NCBI GenBank assembly: GCA_002413455.1
Contig: DHXA01000249.1
Location: forward strand, 1-5,008
DNA from: Rhodanobacter sp. UBA5168
GTDB lineage: Bacteria > Pseudomonadota > Gammaproteobacteria > Xanthomonadales > Rhodanobacteraceae
Direction of reading: 5' to 3'
DNA: 5,008 nt
Part shown: positions 1-5,008 of the stretch, piece by piece
Layout: the number at the start of each line of letters is the position of its first letter
Numbering within the stretch: position 1 is the first letter of the stretch
Program-made: the position numbers and the translations under genes
Notes under the pieces: generated by a model
Seen by the model: the letters and a program-made list of their open reading frames with translations, nothing else
Databases searched by the model: none
What the model was told of the DNA's origin: nothing

Positions 1-537
1 TGGTTCGATGGCAAGGTGTATTCCGGCGGCCAGACCATCCACGTGGCGACCGATGCGAAAGGCTGGAGCGACATCCCGTTGTTCATCCGTGACGGCGCCA
101 TCATCCCGACCCAGCCGGTACAGGACTACGTCGGGCAGCATCCGCTGACCCAGCTCGAGGTCGACGTGTTTCCTGCCGCGCAACGCAGCGCATTCGATTA
201 CTACGACGACGACGGCAGCACCTACGACTACGAGCACGGCCAGGACTTCCGCCAGACCCTGGCGGTGCAGCGCAGCGGCGACAGTGTGCGGTTCGACATC
301 GGCGCCGCGGCTGGCAGCTTCACGCCCGCGCTGAAGTTCTACCTGCTGAAGATCCACGGCGGCGCGGCCACCAAGGTCTCCAGTGGCAGCACGCTGAAGC
401 CCTTCGACAGCCTGGATGCCCTGCAGCATGGCGACGGCGAAGGCTGGGCCAGTGGCAGGGATCGGTTCGGTGCGGTCACCTATGTCCGGGTGGCCGCGAC
501 AGGCGCGCGACACGTCGCGCTCACACTGGGGCACTGA
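1..537 (+). CDS. GH31 family alpha-glycosidase (probable alpha-glucosidase), C-terminal part, 5' end outside window
   Basis: The reading frame is open from base 1 (WFDGKVYSGGQT...) to a TGA at 535-537, giving the last 178 residues of a protein that starts upstream. GH31 enzymes hydrolyse terminal alpha-glucosidic or alpha-xylosidic bonds and are usually about 700-950 residues long, so most of the catalytic barrel is missing here. Visible hallmarks are the post-barrel stretch W-(F/Y)-x-G-K-x-Y-x-G-G at residues 1-11, then IPLFIRDGAIIP at about residues 26-37, typical of the GH31 proximal beta domain. The segment FDYYDDDGSTYDYEHG at about residues 65-80 is typical of the following DUF5110 domain. 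The catalytic aspartates lie outside the window, so substrate cannot be read directly. The adjacent GH13 starch/pullulan enzyme favours alpha-glucosidase; alpha-xylosidase remains possible. Any signal peptide is also outside the window. No frameshift or early stop is seen in the visible part. Confidence 0.9.
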   Translation, partial: WFDGKVYSGGQTIHVATDAKGWSDIPLFIRDGAIIPTQPVQDYVGQHPLTQLEVDVFPAAQRSAFDYYDDDGSTYDYEHGQDFRQTLAVQRSGDSVRFDIGAAAGSFTPALKFYLLKIHGGAATKVSSGSTLKPFDSLDALQHGDGEGWASGRDRFGAVTYVRVAATGARHVALTLGH

Positions 538-588
538 AGCATGTAACCCGCTTCCGTCGCCCCGCAGGGAAACACCGATCATGTCGCC

Positions 589-608
589 ATCCCGGCCCGC
601 GCCGGGAT
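589..608. repeat. GC-rich perfect inverted repeat, 8-bp stem and 4-nt loop
   Basis: ATCCCGGC (589-596) and GCCGGGAT (601-608) are exact reverse complements around the loop CCGC. The hairpin lies 52 bases after the GH31 stop codon and 70 bases before the GH13 start. No T tract follows on either strand, so it is not a classical intrinsic terminator. It could weaken read-through from GH31 into GH13, stabilise an mRNA 3' end, or form part of the GH13 leader. An outer pairing of GCCAT (586-590) with ATGGC (614-618) could compete with it. The structure is seen directly; its role is unknown. Confidence 0.5.
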
Positions 609-611
609 CCG

Positions 612-622
612 CGATGGCATCG
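612..622. repeat. Short palindrome CGATG-G-CATCG in the GH13 upstream region
   Basis: The 11-base site has perfect 5-bp arms around a central G. A related palindrome, GATGCATC (632-639), follows, so CGATG occurs twice with a 19-bp offset (612 and 631). This could be a pair of half-related binding sites for a regulator of the GH13 gene. It does not match the LacI-type consensus found before the GH39 gene. Sites this short also arise by chance, so the regulatory reading is weak inference. Confidence 0.25.
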
Positions 623-636
623 ACTGTTTCCGATGC

Positions 637-655
637 ATCCATGCCCCGCATGGAT
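637..655 (+). promoter_or_regulatory. Perfect hairpin just upstream of the GH13 ribosome binding site
   Basis: ATCCATGC (637-644) pairs exactly with GCATGGAT (648-655) around a CCC loop. The hairpin ends 9 bases before the Shine-Dalgarno sequence at 665-670. In RNA it would be a compact 8-bp stem at the edge of the ribosome landing site, which could affect mRNA stability or translation. As DNA it could instead be an operator. No T tract follows, so a terminator is unlikely. The inverted repeat is certain; the function is inferred only from position. Confidence 0.4.
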
Positions 656-664
656 CAATCACTG

Positions 665-2711
<2,047 letters not shown>

Positions 2712-2724
2712 GCCCGGCCTTTAG

Positions 2725-2756
2725 ATGCGGCGGCCTGGCTCGCCACGCCGCCGCAT
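2725..2756 (+). terminator. Terminator-like hairpin after the GH13 gene
   Basis: ATGCGGCGGC (2725-2734) pairs perfectly with GCCGCCGCAT (2747-2756). Inside, TGG (2736-2738) can pair with CCA (2743-2745) after one C/C mismatch, closing on a CTCG tetraloop. The hairpin starts 13 bases after the GH13 stop codon. It is very GC-rich but has no T run downstream, so it fits a weak or factor-assisted terminator, or a 3' mRNA-stabilising structure, better than a textbook intrinsic terminator. It separates the GH13 gene from the GH39 unit. Confidence 0.6.
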
Positions 2757-2828
2757 GGCCAGTTCGAATCTGCAGGCCGCGCTGGGGGTGGCTGGACGCC
2801 ATCACCTGCATGTAGGAAACTCCGCTTC

Positions 2829-2846
2829 GATGTAAACGTTTACATC
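2829..2846. promoter_or_regulatory. Perfect 18-bp LacI-family operator upstream of the GH39 gene
   Basis: GATGTAAACGTTTACATC is an exact palindrome. Its core TGTAAACGTTTACA fits the LacI/CcpA-family consensus TGNAANCGNTTNCA at every fixed position, including the central CG. It ends 64 bases before the GH39 start codon and directly abuts the -35-like TTGACG at 2847-2852, where a bound repressor would obstruct RNA polymerase. By family knowledge such sites are released by a sugar effector; a xylose- or xylo-oligosaccharide-responsive LacI repressor is the natural guess. The regulator gene is not in this window. Confidence 0.8.
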
Positions 2847-2852
2847 TTGACG
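2847..2852 (+). promoter_or_regulatory. Possible -35 element TTGACG of the GH39 promoter
   Basis: TTGACG matches the sigma-70 -35 consensus TTGACA at five of six bases and touches the 3' edge of the operator. At a 16-19 bp spacing there is no good -10 hexamer (about 2869-2877 is GC-rich, e.g. GCTCGA), so the promoter assignment is tentative. Weak -10 boxes are common in high-GC proteobacteria. Confidence 0.35.
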
Positions 2853-2900
2853 GTTGCTGGCTCCGGCCCGCTCGATCCGCGCCATCCCTACGTGTCGAAC

Positions 2901-2904
2901 AGGA
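2901..2904 (+). promoter_or_regulatory. Ribosome binding site AGGA of the GH39 gene
   Basis: AGGA sits 6 bases before ATG 2911. It supports this start over the in-frame TTG at 2854, which has no ribosome binding site and would put the signal peptide core behind 19 extra residues. A TTG start would also lie only 7 bases past the operator. Confidence 0.65.
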
Positions 2905-2910
2905 CCCGCC

Positions 2911-4467
2911 ATGGCTATTTCCGCCTTGCTACGAAACCTGGCCCTGACTGTCTGCTCCGCCCTGCTGATCACCGGCACGGCCAGCGCTGCGACACCCGCG
3001 ACAGTCACCACCAGCTCATTGCACATCGACGCCACTGCCGCTGGCGCGTCCTTCCCGCATTTCTGGGAGCAGATGCTCGGCTCCGGCCGCGCCTCGCTGG
3101 CGCTGCGCGACGACTACCGCAAGGATCTGGACGCCGTGCACCAGGCCACCGGCGTCGGCTACATCCGCTTTCACGGCATCCTCGATCACGACGTGGGCCT
3201 GGTGCAACGCGACGCGCAGGGAAAGATTTCCTACAACTTCTCCTACGTCGACCAGATCTACGACGGTCTGCTCGAGCACGGTTTCAAACCGTTCGTCGAA
3301 CTCGGCTTCATGCCGCCGGAACTGACTTCCGACGCGGCCGCGCTGCATCCGTTCTGGTACCACCCGAACATCGCGCCGCCGAAGAACTACGCCGAGTGGG
3401 ACGCGATGATCGGCGCGCTGGCAAAACATCTGGTCGAGCGCTACGGCATCGACGAAGTGGCCAGCTGGTACTTCGAGGTATGGAACGAGCCGAACATCGG
3501 CTTCTGGACCGGCACGCCGGCGCAGTCTAGCTATTTCACCCTGTACGACCACACCGCGCGCGCGCTCAAGGCGGTCAGCCCGCGCCTGCGCGTGGGCGGC
3601 CCCAGCACGGCGCAGGCGGCGTGGATTCCCGACTTCCTTCGGCACGCGCACGACACGAAGGTGCCGGTGGATTTCGTCAGCAGCCACGTCTACGGCGACG
3701 ACACCGCCGACAACGTATTCCATACCCGCGAGAACATCCCCCGCGCCGACATGGTATGCCGCTCGGTCGACAAGGTGCACAAGGAAATTGCCGCGTCGCC
3801 CTACCCGCACATGCCGCTCATCTTCAGCGAGTACAACGCCAGCTACGCGAACCTGCCCAACGTCACCGACACCGTGTTCATGGGGCCGTGGATCGCCAAC
3901 ACGATCCGCGAGTGCGCCGGCAAAGTCGCGGTGATGAGCTACTGGTCGTTCTCCGACGTGTTCGAGGAACAGGGCGTCGTGCGCAACCCGTTTTACGGCG
4001 GCTTCGGCTTGATCGCGGCCGACCGCATTCCCAAGCCGGCGTTCAACGCGTTCGCGATGTTGCACAAGCTGGGCGACAAACGTCTCGCGCTGGATTCCGA
4101 TTCGGCCCTGGTCACCCGACGCGACGATGGCAGCGTGGTCATCGCGCTATGGAACTACGCCCCGCCCGTCGGCAACACCGCCAGCTATACACCGGGCGAA
4201 CCCGCCGGCACACCGAAACACTTCAGCGTCGACGTGCGGCATCTGCCCGCCGGCGCCCACGCCACCGTCTGGCGGCTGGATGCCACCCACGGCAACGCCG
4301 TCGCCACGTTCGACCAAATGGGCCGGCCCGACTTCCCCAGCCGCGAGCAGATCGCCCGGCTGCGCGAAGCCGGAAAACTGGCTGCACCGGAGTCGATGAA
4401 AGTGAGCAACGGCAAGTTCGACGTCACCGTGCCGGTGCAAGGGTTGGTGGTGGTGGAGTTGCATTGA
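2911..4467 (+). CDS. Exported GH39 family glycosidase, probable beta-xylosidase
   Basis: This 518-residue protein is predicted to release xylose from the non-reducing ends of xylo-oligosaccharides by the retaining GH39 mechanism. Residues 1-26 form a Sec signal peptide (R8, then a hydrophobic core, likely cut ASA|AT), so the enzyme should be periplasmic or secreted. The barrel starts near FWEQMLGSGRA, followed by YIRFHGILDHD. The family signature WYFEVWNEPNIGFW spans 186-199 with acid/base E193. The nucleophile is E307 in LIFSEYNAS. A beta-sandwich region follows from about residue 395 to the end. The length matches the usual 500 or so residues, and both catalytic glutamates are present. The mature protein has two cysteines, C283 and C335. 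The gene lies 199 bases after GH13 behind a hairpin and its own LacI-type operator, suggesting separate, sugar-inducible transcription. GH39 also contains alpha-L-iduronidases and other activities, but in bacteria of this type beta-xylosidase is the best call; exact substrate is inferred. Confidence 0.92.
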   Translation: MAISALLRNLALTVCSALLITGTASAATPATVTTSSLHIDATAAGASFPHFWEQMLGSGRASLALRDDYRKDLDAVHQATGVGYIRFHGILDHDVGLVQRDAQGKISYNFSYVDQIYDGLLEHGFKPFVELGFMPPELTSDAAALHPFWYHPNIAPPKNYAEWDAMIGALAKHLVERYGIDEVASWYFEVWNEPNIGFWTGTPAQSSYFTLYDHTARALKAVSPRLRVGGPSTAQAAWIPDFLRHAHDTKVPVDFVSSHVYGDDTADNVFHTRENIPRADMVCRSVDKVHKEIAASPYPHMPLIFSEYNASYANLPNVTDTVFMGPWIANTIRECAGKVAVMSYWSFSDVFEEQGVVRNPFYGGFGLIAADRIPKPAFNAFAMLHKLGDKRLALDSDSALVTRRDDGSVVIALWNYAPPVGNTASYTPGEPAGTPKHFSVDVRHLPAGAHATVWRLDATHGNAVATFDQMGRPDFPSREQIARLREAGKLAAPESMKVSNGKFDVTVPVQGLVVVELH

Positions 4468-4510
4468 ATCGGGCCCGCCGGCTCAACGCGAAACCCACGC
4501 GAACGGCATG

Positions 4511-5008
4511 TCACATCCTCGCCTTCGCGGTGTCGAAAATTTTCCTCGCTTTCGCCGGCGCGTCGTTCACACCCGAGAATACGATCTGCACAAAGTCCTC
4601 GCCGCTGCGAATCCACAGCGTCGTTCCGACGGATATCGCCTGATCGCCGATGCCTGCGTAAGGGTCATCCGGGCCCGGTTTGCCCTGGCCCATCGCGCCC
4701 GCCGCCCTCATCGCCGTCTCGGCTTCACCCCATTCGACCGAGAACTCGACGTAGGGGCTGACCCCATCGGCCGGCTTGTAGATGCATTCGGTCTTGCCGG
4801 ACGATTTGTGGCCTGGCTCGCCACCGACCACGACGCTGCCGAGAATCGCGGACATTTCCTGCGACGTGACCAGATCGCATGCCCGGGCGTCTTCCCTGGA
4901 TGGTTTTCCCGGGACCGACACGGATGGCGGCGACACAGCAACCGCCGTCGGTGCCGCATCGGCGGGGGCTTTCGAACAGCCATCGAGCGCCGGGAGCGCC
5001 AGCAGCAC
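4511..5008 (-). CDS. Small putative lipoprotein of unknown function, 5' end at or beyond window edge
   Basis: Read on the - strand, 165 residues are visible, ending in TGA at 4513-4511. The frame is still open at base 5008 (GTG), and the hydrophobic start LLALPALDGC looks like the tail of a signal peptide, so the true start probably lies a few codons outside. C11 of the visible part would be the lipidated cysteine; the box LDGC is acceptable, although Asp just before Gly is unusual. Next comes an Ala/Pro/Val-rich linker (about 12-42), then a compact domain starting ACDLVTSQEMSAILG, with TECIY, an AGIGDQA turn and TLWIRSGEDFVQI. C44 and C75 could form a disulfide in the periplasm. The CDLVT...ILG opening and the G(L/I)GD turn recall DUF3558-like sensor/lipoprotein domains, but this is only a pattern impression. 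It converges on the GH39 gene with 43 bases between stops and has no evident tie to sugar use. Function is unknown. Confidence 0.8.
   Translation of the reverse strand: MLLALPALDGCSKAPADAAPTAVAVSPPSVSVPGKPSREDARACDLVTSQEMSAILGSVVVGGEPGHKSSGKTECIYKPADGVSPYVEFSVEWGEAETAMRAAGAMGQGKPGPDDPYAGIGDQAISVGTTLWIRSGEDFVQIVFSGVNDAPAKARKIFDTAKARM

Noticed and set aside
2805..2816. CCTGCATGTAGG, an imperfect palindrome upstream of the operator, considered as a second operator.
   Set aside because: It has one mismatch in six pairs, lacks the central CG and does not fit the LacI-type consensus of the 2829-2846 site.
2854..2910. An in-frame TTG start at 2854 that would extend the GH39 protein by 19 residues.
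   Set aside because: It has no ribosome binding site, begins 7 bases after the operator, and would bury a clean signal peptide. ATG 2911 with AGGA at 6-base spacing is the better start.
3016..4065. A 349-codon open frame antisense to the GH39 gene.
   Set aside because: Same composition effect. The translation is low-complexity V/A/R/H-rich, and the opposite strand carries the intact GH39 signature and both catalytic glutamates.
4468..4510. The convergent gap between the GH39 and lipoprotein genes, checked as a possible bidirectional terminator.
   Set aside because: I see only short GC palindromes such as CGGGCCCG and no stable stem with a T tract on either side.
2732..4824. A 15-base exact repeat (GGCCTGGCTCGCCAC) at 2732-2746, within the hairpin, and at 4810-4824, within the lipoprotein gene.
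   Set aside because: In a GC-rich 5-kb window one match of this length is not very unlikely by chance. One copy is ordinary coding sequence, and the flanks show no further similarity.

Overview
This 5-kb window is GC-rich, gene-dense bacterial DNA with strong G/C preference at third codon positions. It holds three exported carbohydrate-active enzymes in a row on the + strand and an unrelated small lipoprotein gene arriving from the right on the - strand. Sec signal peptides, a lipoprotein, high GC and the enzyme mix suit a Gram-negative polysaccharide degrader. The closest fit is a gammaproteobacterium of the Xanthomonadales (Xanthomonas, Lysobacter or Rhodanobacter/Dyella type). That placement is inference from gene content; no rRNA or phylogenetic marker is present.

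Layout. 1-537: C-terminal 178 residues of a GH31 alpha-glycosidase (end of the catalytic part plus a DUF5110-type beta domain), cut by the left edge. 538-677: a 140-bp gap rich in inverted repeats, ending in a good Shine-Dalgarno site. 678-2711: a complete secreted GH13 enzyme of the neopullulanase/alpha-amylase type. As recalled from memory it strongly resembles Thermoactinomyces vulgaris TVA I, and the spacing of its catalytic triad is the same. 2712-2910: a 199-bp gap with a terminator-like hairpin after the GH13 gene, then a perfect 18-bp LacI-type operator and a -35-like hexamer before the next gene. 2911-4467: a complete exported GH39 beta-xylosidase. 4468-4510: a 43-bp convergent gap. 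4511-5008: a lipoprotein gene on the - strand, with its first codons beyond the right edge.

Functional reading. GH31 plus GH13 make a coherent alpha-glucan module: the GH13 enzyme would cut starch or pullulan to short oligosaccharides, and a GH31 alpha-glucosidase could take these to glucose. The GH39 enzyme belongs to xylan or xylo-oligosaccharide use. It is set apart by a hairpin and has its own operator, so it probably forms a separately controlled unit.

I see no defence system, mobile element, CRISPR array, tRNA or rRNA, and no convincing undescribed system. The most useful items for a second look are the operator before GH39, the cross-phylum look of the GH13 enzyme with its extra cysteine pair, the cluster of palindromes in the GH13 leader, and the orphan lipoprotein.
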